The position numbers and the translations under genes are program-made. A stretch of DNA of 64,000 nucleotides from the NCBI GenBank assembly GCA_963811225.1, contig CAWEQO010000015.1, positions 124,001 to 188,000 of the forward strand, in the 5' to 3' direction. Origin of the DNA: CAWEQO01 sp963811225. Lineage in GTDB: Bacteria; Chloroflexota; Anaerolineae; Anaerolineales; Anaerolineaceae. Shown piece after piece: positions 26,298 to 35,012 of this stretch (within the stretch, counting starts at the first letter, position 1; the number at the start of each line of letters is the position of its first letter). Under the pieces are notes generated by a model. The model was not told the origin of the DNA and did not search any database. It saw only the letters and a program-made list of their open reading frames with translations.

Positions 26298-27140
26298 ATG
26301 GACGAAAGACCCTCAATCGCTGTGATTGGGCCCGGCGTCATGGCCGAGGCCATCATTGGAGGTTTGCTGCGCGATGGCTTGACTGCACCGAGCCGAATTT
26401 GCACCTCCGGACCGCGCCTGGAGCGGGTGAAGGATCTGCAAGAGCGCTACGGCATCAAGCCGTACACCGACAACGCCGCCGGGGTTAGCGGCGCTGATCT
26501 GGTGATCCTGTCGATCAAACCGCAGCGGCTGGAGGTGGTGTTGGAGGGGCTGAAAGACAAGATCCGGCCGGACGCCCTCGTTCTATCCATTGTCGCCGGC
26601 GCTTCGATTGCCACCCTCAATGCCGGCCTGAATCATTCGGTCATCGTGCGCGCCATGCCCAACACACCCGCCCAAATCGGCGAGGGTATCACGGTTTGGA
26701 CCGCCTCGGAGACCGTGAGTGGCGAGCAGCGGGAGCTGACTCGCGGCATCTTGAGGGCATTGGGGCAGGAGATCGAAGTCGAGGAGGAGAGCTATCTCGA
26801 TATGGCGACCGCCCTATCCGGCACCGGCCCGGCTTACATCTTCCTGTTCCTCGAAGCCATGATCGACGCCGGGGTGCACCTGGGCTTTCCGCGCCGCATC
26901 TCCGAGCAGCTCGTCACCCAAACCATGCGCGGCTCGGTCGACTATTACCAAACAAAGAGCGCCCATCCGGCCAAACTGCGCAACGAGGTCACCTCTCCCG
27001 CCGGCACTTCGGCAGCCGCGCTGTATTACCTGGAGAAGGCCGGTTTCCGCACCGCGATCTCACGCGCCATCTGGGCGGCTTACGAGCGTTCGCAAGAGCT
27101 GGGTAAAGGCCGCAACAGCCAGCCGCCCGAGAAGGAGTAA
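26298..27140 (+). CDS. proC: Pyrroline-5-carboxylate reductase
   Basis: 280 residues, full length. It catalyses the NAD(P)H-dependent last step of proline synthesis in the cytoplasm. The Rossmann motif VIGPGVMAEAIIGGLL is at the N-terminus, with a Pro where a Gly is usual (GPG for GAG/GGN). Later signatures are ILSIKPQ, VRAMPNTPAQIGEG, the C-terminal dimer helix ATALSGTGPAYIFLFLEAMIDAG, and VTSPAGTSAAALYYLE. The start is ATG 26298 with GAGGAG upstream; an in-frame codon at 26256 has no such site. No proA or proB neighbours are seen. Confidence 0.94.
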   Translation: MDERPSIAVIGPGVMAEAIIGGLLRDGLTAPSRICTSGPRLERVKDLQERYGIKPYTDNAAGVSGADLVILSIKPQRLEVVLEGLKDKIRPDALVLSIVAGASIATLNAGLNHSVIVRAMPNTPAQIGEGITVWTASETVSGEQRELTRGILRALGQEIEVEEESYLDMATALSGTGPAYIFLFLEAMIDAGVHLGFPRRISEQLVTQTMRGSVDYYQTKSAHPAKLRNEVTSPAGTSAAALYYLEKAGFRTAISRAIWAAYERSQELGKGRNSQPPEKE

Positions 27141-27144
27141 TGCA

Positions 27145-27191
27145 GAGCCCTCACCTGACCTCACGCAGCCTGTGAGGTCAGGTGAGGGCTC
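27145..27191 (+). terminator. Perfect 20-bp inverted repeat after proC
   Basis: Arms 27145-27164 and 27172-27191 are exact complements around GCAGCCT, beginning 4 bases after the proC stop. No T-run follows. The next ATG (27203) is 11 bases beyond the stem, so the hairpin may also affect initiation of the TPR gene. Confidence 0.7.
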
Positions 27192-27202
27192 ATGGTAGAA
27201 AC

Positions 27203-28609
27203 ATGGAACCCGTCAAGCCCTGGCAGTTGTTCTTGCGTCTCTTGATCCCTATGCTGTGGGCGGTTGCCCTGCACCTCGGCCCGCGGCCGGCTGCTTACGA
27301 TGCCGCTCTGGTGACCGCCTGGCAGGCGCGCTTGCTCGATCACCCTGCCCAGGAAAGCCAGGCGCTGCAGTCTGCCGTTGCGCTGGAACCCGGACGAGCG
27401 GATCTTTGGGAGCGCATCGGGCAGCTGTCTGTCGAGACCCAAGATTGGGACCAGGCGATCCGAGCCTACCGCCAGGAAGAGAGGATGGGCGCTTTATCCT
27501 CGTCGGGGCGCAGGGCTTTGGGCGAGGTTTACTGGCAGCAGGGGGAACCTTCATCCGCCATCGAAGTATGGAAGCCTCTTATGCTCAGCGGGGAGGCCGG
27601 TCAGGAACTGTTCCAGAAGGTGTATGACCGCCAGCGCGCCGACCGTGCCTACTCCGGCGCAGTTCAAACGCTGTACCTGTGGAAGAACCTTGAACCTCTG
27701 AACGCCGAAGTCCTTTACAATCTTGGCGTACTGATGCTGGATACCGAGCCTGCACAAGCCATCGACTTACTGGATCAGGCCGCCCGACAAGACACAAACC
27801 TGATGCAGAAGGTCTATGCGCTTCGTGAGGCTGTTGAGGCCCAAGATCGAACCAGCTTATCGATGGGTCAGGCCCTTTCACGGTTGGGAGAGTGGGATCA
27901 GGCGGAGTTGTTTTTTGCAAAAGCAACCATCGAGGAACCCGATAACCCCGAAGCCTGGACTTACCTGGCTGAATCGATGGACCAAATGGGCGAGAGCGGC
28001 ATCGACGCCTTCCAGCATGCCCTGCAGTTGGACCCGACCTCCGTCATAGCCCGGGCGGGAGCTGCTTTGCACTTCCGCCGTCAGGGCAGCCTGGACCTGG
28101 CCCTGACCTATTTGAAGTCACTGGCGCGCCAGCAGCCGGACAAGGCCGTATGGCAGCTGGAGATCGGCAGCACCCTGGCAATGGATGGTGAGCTGCGTGA
28201 CGCCATGACCTATTTTCAACGGGCGCTGGAGCTGGAGCCGGACAACGCCTATTACTGGAGCGTGGTGGCCGCCTTCAGCGCCGACAACACCTACGACCTG
28301 AGCGGCACCGGCTTGCCCGCCGCTCGACAGGCGCTGCTGCTGTCGCCCAACACGCCCGAATACCTGGACTTGATGGGCGTAGTCTTCATTCGCCTGGAAG
28401 ACTTCACCAGTGCGGAACGTTTCTTGCAACAAGCCCTTCAGAAGGATGCGAAGCTTGCCTCTGCCCAACTGCACCTCGGCCAGCTGTATCTGCAGCAAGG
28501 CCGCACCGATCTGGCCTACAAATCCCTGACACAGGCGGAAACCCTGGCAGGGGAGACCTCACAAATCGGCAAGCTGGCCGGTCGGCTGTTGGAGCGCTAC
28601 TTCCCCTAG
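27203..28609 (+). CDS. Tetratricopeptide-repeat protein with N-terminal membrane anchor
   Basis: 468 residues. A single hydrophobic segment at residues 7-27 (WQLFLRLLIPMLWAVALHL) serves as signal-anchor. From residue 45 on there are about ten TPR-like units, for example RADLWERIGQLSVETQDWDQ, AEVLYNLGVLMLDTEPAQA and VWQLEIGSTLAMDGELRDA. TPR proteins are scaffolds, and no catalytic motif is seen. A GTG at 27182 inside the upstream hairpin is a possible alternative start that adds 7 residues. Probably transcribed independently of proC because of the strong hairpin between them. Confidence 0.78.
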   Translation: MEPVKPWQLFLRLLIPMLWAVALHLGPRPAAYDAALVTAWQARLLDHPAQESQALQSAVALEPGRADLWERIGQLSVETQDWDQAIRAYRQEERMGALSSSGRRALGEVYWQQGEPSSAIEVWKPLMLSGEAGQELFQKVYDRQRADRAYSGAVQTLYLWKNLEPLNAEVLYNLGVLMLDTEPAQAIDLLDQAARQDTNLMQKVYALREAVEAQDRTSLSMGQALSRLGEWDQAELFFAKATIEEPDNPEAWTYLAESMDQMGESGIDAFQHALQLDPTSVIARAGAALHFRRQGSLDLALTYLKSLARQQPDKAVWQLEIGSTLAMDGELRDAMTYFQRALELEPDNAYYWSVVAAFSADNTYDLSGTGLPAARQALLLSPNTPEYLDLMGVVFIRLEDFTSAERFLQQALQKDAKLASAQLHLGQLYLQQGRTDLAYKSLTQAETLAGETSQIGKLAGRLLERYFP

Positions 28610-28733
28610 CCGCAGGTGCATCCAAACCACCATGATCGGAAGAAGCCTGGCGGGCGGCATTTGTATGCTAAAATTGACTGTGGATGTCTATATTTAGCGA
28701 CGATCGCCCCCGGACAAACCGGGAGGTTTTGCC

Positions 28734-29384
28734 ATGAGAAAAGGATTTGTCTTTCTCCTTGCTGTGTTGGTCGCGTTGACGGCTGCATCTTGTTCCTCTC
28801 TCCCTTTAGTGGCCGATGACCCGAATACGCAGGGCAGTGTCTTGCTGTCCGATGACTTTTCCAATCCAAACAGCGGCTGGGATACCTGGAGCAGCAATGG
28901 CTCGCTGGTGACTTACCAGGACGGCGCTTTGCGCATCTTCATTAATGAGCCCCAGTTCGATTACTGGTCCCGGCCTGGCAAGCGCTTCGACGACGTGCGC
29001 ATCGCGGTCGAAGCGACCCGCGCCGACGGCCCGGTCGACAATGATTATGGCGTGATCTGCCGCTACAAGGATCAGGATAATTTCTACGCCTTCTTGATCA
29101 GCAGCGATCAGTATGCCGGGATCATGAAAGTGAAGGACGGCGATTACCAGCTCATCAGCGGTGACAGCATGCAGTACTTTGACGCCATCAAGACCGGCAG
29201 CGAGACGAACTATCTCGGCGCCGATTGCATTGGCTCGCACCTGATCTTTTATATCAACGGCGTCAAGACGATAGAAGCCAACGACCTGGACTTCTCCTCT
29301 GGCGAGGTCGGCTTGATCGCCGGGACCTACGAGACTCCCGGCGTCGATATCCGCTTCGACAATTTTGTGGCGTCGAGACCGTAA
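28734..29384 (+). CDS. Lipoprotein with LamG/DUF1080-like jelly-roll domain
   Basis: 216 residues. The signal peptide ends in the lipobox LTAASC with the Cys near residue 20. The mature part begins DDFSNPNSGWDTWS, continues with YQDGALRIFINEPQFDYWSRPG and GVICRYKDQDNFYAFLISSD, and ends VDIRFDNFVASRP. This is the recurrent pattern of extracellular concanavalin/LamG-like (DUF1080/3-keto-disaccharide-hydrolase-like) domains in Chloroflexota. It probably binds glycan on the cell surface; no catalytic residues are evident. ATG 28734 is preceded by GGGAGG. A hairpin starts 18 bases after the stop. Confidence 0.78.
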   Translation: MRKGFVFLLAVLVALTAASCSSLPLVADDPNTQGSVLLSDDFSNPNSGWDTWSSNGSLVTYQDGALRIFINEPQFDYWSRPGKRFDDVRIAVEATRADGPVDNDYGVICRYKDQDNFYAFLISSDQYAGIMKVKDGDYQLISGDSMQYFDAIKTGSETNYLGADCIGSHLIFYINGVKTIEANDLDFSSGEVGLIAGTYETPGVDIRFDNFVASRP

Positions 29385-29402
29385 ATAGCCATCGATGTTC
29401 GC

Positions 29403-29459
29403 AAGAAAGAAATTTGAATACTCGCTGACATTTTCAGCGGATATTCAAATTTCTTTCTT
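29403..29459 (+). terminator. 18-bp AT-rich inverted repeat with inner stem
   Basis: Outer arms 29403-29420 and 29442-29459 are exact complements; an inner stem CGCTGA/TCAGCG (29423-29428, 29434-29439) stacks inside after a 2-base mismatch. It lies 18 bases past the lipoprotein stop. It is AT-rich, unlike most others here. Confidence 0.7.
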
Positions 29460-29500
29460 CCCATCCGTAACGATTACAATTCTTATTGGTGGTTCATTTC

Positions 29501-30784
29501 ATGAAAGTTTATCTCGATACAATTGGCTGCAGGCTCAATCAGAGCGAAATAGAAAAGATGGCCGGAGAGTTCCGGGCGGCGGGCCATACCGTGATCGATA
29601 CCCCTGTGGACGCCGATCTCGTGGTGGTCAATACCTGCACGGTCACCTCGGCTGCCGCCTCGGATTCTCGTCAGAAGATCCGGCAGGCCGGTCGTGCCGG
29701 TGGGCGTGAGATCATCGTTACCGGCTGCTGGGCCACCCTCGACCCGGCCGGCGCCGCCGGGCTGCTCAACGTCACCCGCGTGATCCCCAACCTGGAGAAA
29801 GACTCCCTGGTCGCGTCCACTCTCGATCTGTCCGCGCAGACCTTCGATCGTGAGCCGCTGGCCCGCCAACCCCTGCCCGGCATCCACTTGCGCACCCGCG
29901 CCTTCCTCAAAGTTCAAGACGGCTGTGACAACCACTGCACCTTCTGCATAACCCGAGTGGCCCGCGGCGCCGGCCGCAGCCGCTCTCTGGATGATGTGCT
30001 GGCAGATGTGCGTGCCGCACGCAAGGGCGGCGCGCAGGAGATCGTGCTGACCGGCGTACAGCTCGGCTCGTGGGGCGCCGACTTCGAGCAGCCTTTGCCC
30101 CTGCGCCGTCTGATCGAGGGTATCCTGAAAGAAACCAACGCCCCCCGCCTGCGCTTGTCCTCTCTGGAGCCGTGGAACCTGGATGATGACTTCTTCAGCC
30201 TGTGGCAAGATCCGCGCCTGTGCCGTCATTTGCACCTGCCGCTGCAATCGGGCTGCGAGGCCACCTTGCGCCGCATGGCCCGCAAGACGACTCCCGGCAG
30301 CTACGCCCGCCTGATCGAGGCAGCCCGCTCGGCAGCGCCCGATATCGCCATCACCACCGACCTGATCGCCGGTTTTCCTGGTGAAACCGACCAGCACTTT
30401 GCTGAAAGCTTAGCTTTCGTGCGCCAGATGGACTTCGCCTCCGGGCACGTTTTTACATACTCTGCGCGCCCTGGCACGCCCGCCGCCCGCTACAACGATC
30501 AGGTGCTTTTTGCAGTGCGCAAGCAGCGCAACGCCGAGCTGCGCGCCGCCCTTGCCGAATCCTCCGAGCGCTACCAGCAGCGCTTCCAGGGTGAAATCCT
30601 GGACGTGCTGTGGGAGGCGACCGACTCGAATGGCCCGGACGGCTGGCACTTGCAGGGGTTGACCGGCAACTACTTGCGGGTGAACGCCTTATCGCCCCAG
30701 CGCCTGTGGAACCAGATCAGCCGCGTGCGCCTGACAGAATGGACTCCCGACGGCTTCCAAGGGGAAATTGTTACCAGGCAGTAA
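29501..30784 (+). CDS. mtaB: tRNA t6A37 methylthiotransferase MtaB
   Basis: 427 residues, a radical-SAM methylthiotransferase that converts t6A37 to ms2t6A in ANN-decoding tRNAs. The N-terminal UPF0004 domain has its three cluster Cys in DTIGCRLNQSE, VVNTCTVT and VTGCWA. The radical-SAM triad is QDGCDNHCTFCIT (CxxxCxxC) near residue 140. TTDLIAGFPGETDQHF and the C-terminal TRAM domain (LRVNALSPQRLWNQ) follow. The pattern matches the MtaB rather than the MiaB subgroup. ATG 29501 is favoured over an upstream in-frame codon because homology starts at KVYLDTIGC. Confidence 0.9.
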   Translation: MKVYLDTIGCRLNQSEIEKMAGEFRAAGHTVIDTPVDADLVVVNTCTVTSAAASDSRQKIRQAGRAGGREIIVTGCWATLDPAGAAGLLNVTRVIPNLEKDSLVASTLDLSAQTFDREPLARQPLPGIHLRTRAFLKVQDGCDNHCTFCITRVARGAGRSRSLDDVLADVRAARKGGAQEIVLTGVQLGSWGADFEQPLPLRRLIEGILKETNAPRLRLSSLEPWNLDDDFFSLWQDPRLCRHLHLPLQSGCEATLRRMARKTTPGSYARLIEAARSAAPDIAITTDLIAGFPGETDQHFAESLAFVRQMDFASGHVFTYSARPGTPAARYNDQVLFAVRKQRNAELRAALAESSERYQQRFQGEILDVLWEATDSNGPDGWHLQGLTGNYLRVNALSPQRLWNQISRVRLTEWTPDGFQGEIVTRQ

Positions 30785-30935
30785 CGCCTCGGATGCCGTT
30801 TGCCCAATCCCTGATGGCAGCGGGTTGAGCACGTGCACGAGGTCTGGCTGGGCTTCCTCCAGCTTCCGCTCGATCCGGGCAGGAATGGAAAGATGAAGCG
30901 CAGTCTGGGGTAGAACGGGAAGGGGAAGGGGAAGC
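30785..30935 (-). pseudogene. Possible remnant of a GT4-type glycosyltransferase
   Basis: On the reverse strand one frame reads LHLSIPARIERKLEEAQ followed by PDLVHVLNPLPSGIG. This resembles the segment of GT4 glycosyltransferases in which basic/helical residues precede PDLVHVxxP. It has no start or end of its own and is bounded by unrelated frames, so only about 45 codons of likeness remain. It may be a decayed gene fragment or chance. Confidence 0.3.
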
Positions 30936-31064
30936 GGCACTGCCCATTTCTTCTGAAAACCCGTTTTTATTTTCTAATGATGAATCCCGTGCAAATCCAT
31001 TATAATAGCAGCGATATAGGGATTGAGGAACGCAATCATTCGCGACATGCAGACCGGAAAATGT

Positions 31065-31094
31065 TTCGGGGCGGCTCACAGTAGCCGCCCCGAA
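31065..31094. terminator. 12-bp GC-rich terminator hairpin of ldh
   Basis: Arms TTCGGGGCGGCT 31065-31076 and AGCCGCCCCGAA 31083-31094 with loop CACAGT, 33 bases beyond the ldh stop in the reverse direction. A short T-containing stretch follows on the reverse strand. Confidence 0.65.
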
Positions 31095-31127
31095 CGCTGT
31101 TAATCGATACTGTTCCTTCGACTATCT

Positions 31128-32084
31128 TTACAAATTCAACTGGTCGATCAGGTCTTTCAGGATCTTCGCCGATTTCTGCAAGCCCTCGACCTCATCCTGA
31201 TCGAGGTGCAGCCGCACCACGTGTTCGACCCCACCCCGATCGATCACGGTGGGCAGACTGAAGCATACATCCGAGATCCCATAGTACTCATTTTGCAGGC
31301 TGGAGACGGACAGCACCGTGCTCTGGTCGCGCAGGATCGCCTCAATGATCCGCAGCAGCCCGGCGCCGATGGCATAATAGGTGGCGCCCTTGAGCTCGAT
31401 GATATGGTAGGCGGCATCCCGCGTCTGCTCGAAGATGTCGCCCAGCGACTTGTCCGTGCAGATCATATTGTTGGCTTCGCAGTAGGTTTCCAGGCGCATC
31501 CCGGCAATATTTGCCAGTGACCAGACCGGCACCTCGCTGTCGCCGTGCTCGCCGATAATGTAAGCGTGTACGCTGCGTGGGTCTACGTCGAACTGTTGGC
31601 TGAGCAGGTAGCGGAAGCGGGCCGTATCCAGGATTGTGCCCGAGCCGAATACCTGGTTCGCAGGCAGCCCGGACTGCTTGAGCGCTACATACGTCAGGAT
31701 GTCAACCGGGTTGGTGGCAATCAAAATGATCCCTTGCGGGTTATTCTGGACGATCTGCGGGATGATCTGCTGGAAAATGCTCGCATTGCGCTGCACCAGG
31801 TTGAGGCGCGATTCGCCCGGGCGCTGTGCGCTGCCCGCCGTGACGATCGTCACGACCGCTCCGGCGCAGTCTTCATATCCGCCTGCCCAAACCCGCACCG
31901 GCTTGGCCAGAGGGACGGCATGATTCAGATCCATCGCTTCGCCCCTGGCCTTGTCTTGATTGGCGTCGATCAGCACAATTTCAGAGGCCAGCCCGCTCAA
32001 CAGCAGGGCATAAGCGAACGAGGTGCCAACATTCCCGGCGCCAACAATGGCTACACGGGTCGGGTGATGAACTTCGTGAGTCAT
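31128..32084 (-). CDS. ldh: L-lactate dehydrogenase
   Basis: 318 residues. The NAD-binding motif VGAGNVGTSFAYALL is near residue 15. The mobile loop is AQRPGESRLNLVQRN, in which Gln rather than Arg stands at the classical position 102 that separates lactate from malate enzymes, so lactate dehydrogenase is preferred. The catalytic His is in GEHGDSEVPVWS. It interconverts pyruvate and lactate with NADH, consistent with a fermentative life. AAGGAG precedes ATG 32084. An extended -10 (TGCTATAAT on the reverse strand, 32171-32176) lies upstream, back to back with the promoter of the K+ operon. Confidence 0.93.
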   Translation of the reverse strand: MTHEVHHPTRVAIVGAGNVGTSFAYALLLSGLASEIVLIDANQDKARGEAMDLNHAVPLAKPVRVWAGGYEDCAGAVVTIVTAGSAQRPGESRLNLVQRNASIFQQIIPQIVQNNPQGIILIATNPVDILTYVALKQSGLPANQVFGSGTILDTARFRYLLSQQFDVDPRSVHAYIIGEHGDSEVPVWSLANIAGMRLETYCEANNMICTDKSLGDIFEQTRDAAYHIIELKGATYYAIGAGLLRIIEAILRDQSTVLSVSSLQNEYYGISDVCFSLPTVIDRGGVEHVVRLHLDQDEVEGLQKSAKILKDLIDQLNL

Positions 32085-32386
32085 ATGAAACTTTCTCCTT
32101 ACCGATCTCTTGAATCACAGGCATAGAACCCGGCTGTGCCCGTTTCTGAATTTCCCCTTTTACTCCCCACATTATAGCATCCCTTCCCCTATCGCAAATG
32201 CTTGACCCCGGCGAAAACTCCGGTATACTTATGTGCTTATGGCAGGATAATGGTGCGTGGATCAGCATCGGCGTACACAAAAAATTAATGGCCTTGGCGT
32301 GATAATTGTGATATAACCTTTATGAATAAGGGATGCTTTTTTAGCGCGTTCTTTTTTGGATGCTATTGTAGATTGTTACAAATAAC
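32085..32386. promoter_or_regulatory. Divergent promoters of ldh and K+ uptake operon
   Basis: 302 bases. The plus strand has TTGACC 32202-32207, a 16-base spacer and TATACT 32224-32229, which predicts a leader of about 150 bases before the KimA-like gene. The reverse strand has TGCTATAAT ending at 32171 for ldh. The two promoters are within about 60 bases. I looked for a c-di-AMP (ydaO) riboswitch in the long leader and did not find its conserved blocks. Confidence 0.5.
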
Positions 32387-34342
32387 ATGAACCTGGATGA
32401 TAAAGACGGCACGACTGTGCTGCGAAGAAATACCGAATATAACCCTCCGCCATCCTGGCGCACTTGGTTAATTGGACACCCACTTCCAACGGCTGACTCT
32501 GAGAACCAGACCATCGGCAAGCTCATTGGACTGGCCGTTTTCGCGTCGGATGCGCTTTCCTCCACCGCCTACGCCACCCAAGAAATGATGGTCATTCTAA
32601 TCCTGGCCGGCATGGGGGCGCTGCGTTTCTCCATCCCGATCTCGCTGGCCATCGTCGCGCTGCTGACCATTCTGACCCTCTCCTACGAGCAAACCATCCA
32701 CGCCTATCCCAGCGGCGGCGGCGCTTACATTGTCGCTCGCGACAACCTGGGTGATCTGCCGGCCTTGCTGGCTGCGGCTGCCCTCCTTACCGACTACATC
32801 CTGACCGTTTCTGTGTCCATCTCTTCGGCCATCGCTCAGATCGTCTCAGCCTTCCCCAACATCGAACGTTTCCGAGTCGAGATCGCAGTGCTCTTGGTGT
32901 TCTTCATTATGGTGGTCAATTTGCGCGGTGTGCGTGAATCCGGCAATGCCTTCGCCATCCCCACTTATTTCTTCCTGGTCATGATCGTTTCCACCGTGGC
33001 CGTGGGCTTGTTCCGCTTTTTCACCGGGTCGCTGGGCACGGTGCCCAACCCGCCGGAAGTGATCCTCATTCAGGCGGCTCAACCGTTATCATTCTTCCTT
33101 GTTTTGCGGGCCTTTTCCAACGGCACCTCGGCTGTGACTGGTGTGGAAGCCATCTCCAATGGCATCACGGCCTTCAAAGAGCCGCGCAGCCGCAACGCCG
33201 GTATTACCCTGATCTGGATGGCCGCCATCTTGGGTTCGCTGGTTGTCGCCATCACCTTCCTGGCTTATCACATCGGCACCATCCCATCCGAGGTCGAAAC
33301 GGTCATCTCGCAGCTGGCCCGCACCATCTTTGACGGCCGCGGAATTCTATACCTGGGCGTGATTGTAGCCACCACCGTCATCCTGATCATGGCCAGCAAC
33401 ACCGCCTTTGCCGGTTTCCCCCGTCTGAGCGCCATGGTCGCCGAGGACGGCTTTTTACCCCGCCAATTGACCTATCGCGGCAGCCGCCTGGTTTATTCGC
33501 GTGGTATTTTCGCTCTCTCTATGATTGCCAGCGGCTTGATTATCATCTTCCAGGCCAGTGTGACTGCCCTGATCCCGCTGTATGCCATCGGTGTTTTCCT
33601 GTCGTTTTCGCTTTCGCAGGCCGGTATGGCCCGGCGCTGGTGGAAATCGGGACACATCCCGCCCGGCGAGCAGTTGATCGAGCGCGGCTCCAGCCTGACC
33701 CGCGACAAGGGCTGGCTCTCCAAGATGATCATCAACGGTTTCGGCGCGGTGACCACGTTTGTCGTGATGATCGTATTTGCCGTGACCAAATTTACCGAGG
33801 GCGCCTGGATCGTCATTGCGCTAACCCCGCTGCTCGTGCTGATGTTTTCGTCGATCCACCGTCACTATCAAGAGCTGGCCAAGCGGCTCTCTTTGGAGCG
33901 TTTCGGCGAGCCCGGGCCGATCACCCGCAACCGGGTCATCCTGTTGATCGGCGGCGTGCATCGTGGCGCTGTGACTGCACTGCGCTATGCGCGCACTTTG
34001 TCGGACGACATCACCGCCGTGCACATCTCCATCGACCCGGACGAAACTGAGCGCGTCCGCGAGAAGTGGAACATCTGGGGGCAGGGTATCCGGCTGGTCA
34101 TCCTCGAGTCGCCCTTCCGCCTGTTCATCGAGCCGCTGCTGGAATACATCGACGAGATCGACGAGCTGCGCCAGCCGAACGAGATGATTACCATCGTCGT
34201 GCCTGAGTTTATGAGTCGTCACCCGGCCAGCGCCATTTTGCACGCTCGCACCGCCGATACCTTGCGCCGGGTGTTGTTGCTTCGAGAAGAAATTGTTGTA
34301 ACCGATGTGCCGTATCAAGTCAGTGGCCCCTGGAAAGAGTGA
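32387..34342 (+). CDS. KimA-like APC-superfamily potassium transporter
   Basis: 651 residues. It has 12 transmembrane segments (residues 50-480), then a cytoplasmic C-terminal domain of about 150 residues with a USP-like start (RVILLIGGVHRGAVTALRYARTLSD). The opening LAVFASDALSSTAYATQEMM and YEQTIHAYPSGGGAYIVARDNLG match the KimA (YdaO) branch. B. subtilis KimA is a high-affinity K+ importer of the cytoplasmic membrane, inhibited by c-di-AMP. Two RCK-domain genes follow within 9 and 1 bases, which supports a K+ role over amino-acid transport. The same order (APC permease, two TrkA/Ceo genes) occurs in Mycobacterium. Confidence 0.83.
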   Translation: MNLDDKDGTTVLRRNTEYNPPPSWRTWLIGHPLPTADSENQTIGKLIGLAVFASDALSSTAYATQEMMVILILAGMGALRFSIPISLAIVALLTILTLSYEQTIHAYPSGGGAYIVARDNLGDLPALLAAAALLTDYILTVSVSISSAIAQIVSAFPNIERFRVEIAVLLVFFIMVVNLRGVRESGNAFAIPTYFFLVMIVSTVAVGLFRFFTGSLGTVPNPPEVILIQAAQPLSFFLVLRAFSNGTSAVTGVEAISNGITAFKEPRSRNAGITLIWMAAILGSLVVAITFLAYHIGTIPSEVETVISQLARTIFDGRGILYLGVIVATTVILIMASNTAFAGFPRLSAMVAEDGFLPRQLTYRGSRLVYSRGIFALSMIASGLIIIFQASVTALIPLYAIGVFLSFSLSQAGMARRWWKSGHIPPGEQLIERGSSLTRDKGWLSKMIINGFGAVTTFVVMIVFAVTKFTEGAWIVIALTPLLVLMFSSIHRHYQELAKRLSLERFGEPGPITRNRVILLIGGVHRGAVTALRYARTLSDDITAVHISIDPDETERVREKWNIWGQGIRLVILESPFRLFIEPLLEYIDEIDELRQPNEMITIVVPEFMSRHPASAILHARTADTLRRVLLLREEIVVTDVPYQVSGPWKE

Positions 34343-34351
34343 GGTCAAATT

Positions 34352-35011
34352 ATGAAAGTCATTGTTGTCGGCTGTGGCCGGTTTGGGAGCGAGTTGGCCA
34401 CTCGCCTGTTCCACCGCGGCCACGAGGTCAGTGTCATCGACAGTACTGCATCTGCATTCCACAGCCTGCCGTCCAATTTTCATGGCCGTCTGATTGAAGG
34501 CGACGCCCTCAATCAAGACGTGCTCATCCGGGCCGGCATACCCGACGCGGATGCTCTGGCCTGTGTCACCAGCTCCGATTCGCTCAATCTGGTGATCGGT
34601 CACCTGGCTCGTTCGATGTATGAAGTGCCGAACGTAATTGCCCGCAATTATGGCCCGAACTGCCGGGTCTTGTTCGAGATTTTTGGCTTACAAGTGATCA
34701 GTTCGAGCAGCTGGGGCGCCCAGCGGGTCGAGGAAATGATTTCGCACGCCGAGATCCGCACCGTCTTCTCCGCCGGGAACGGCGAGGTGGAAGTGTACGA
34801 ACTGCTCATCCCCGAGGATTGGGATGGCCGCCGCCTGACCGACTTGATGAATGAGCTTTCCACCCCGGTAGCCATCACCCGGGCCGGGCGCGCATTCCTG
34901 CCCACATCCGACACGCTCTTGCAGACCGATGATATGGTGCATATCAGCGCCACCTTCGACGGCATCGAGGAAATTCGACGCCACCTGCAGCAGCCCGCAG
35001 AGGAGGCCTGA
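34352..35011 (+). CDS. TrkA/RCK-family potassium regulatory protein (first copy)
   Basis: 219 residues. The N-terminal KTN/RCK domain has the NAD-binding motif IVVGCGRFGSELATRL and an acidic end of strand 2 (VSVIDST). ALACVTSSDSLNLVIGHLAR corresponds to the conserved TrkA helix. The C-terminal TrkA-C domain runs from about residue 140 (EVEVYELLIPEDWDGRRLTDL). These proteins bind NAD(H), ATP or c-di-AMP and gate K+ channels or transporters. Its gene lies 9 bases after the KimA-like gene. Homo- or hetero-oligomers with the following paralogue are likely. Confidence 0.88.
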   Translation: MKVIVVGCGRFGSELATRLFHRGHEVSVIDSTASAFHSLPSNFHGRLIEGDALNQDVLIRAGIPDADALACVTSSDSLNLVIGHLARSMYEVPNVIARNYGPNCRVLFEIFGLQVISSSSWGAQRVEEMISHAEIRTVFSAGNGEVEVYELLIPEDWDGRRLTDLMNELSTPVAITRAGRAFLPTSDTLLQTDDMVHISATFDGIEEIRRHLQQPAEEA

Positions 35012-35012
35012 T

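Larger units (their letters stand above)
30785..31127. other. Converging intergenic region between mtaB and ldh
   Basis: 343 bases. It holds the possible glycosyltransferase remnant (30785-30935), a plus-strand TATAAT at about 31001-31006 without a clear -35, and the terminator hairpin at 31065-31094. From the TATAAT to the hairpin is about 85 bases, so a small RNA is possible but unsupported. Confidence 0.35.

Noticed and set aside
32230..32386. c-di-AMP (ydaO/kimA) riboswitch in the leader of the KimA-like gene
   Set aside because: The leader is long enough, but the conserved riboswitch blocks are absent.
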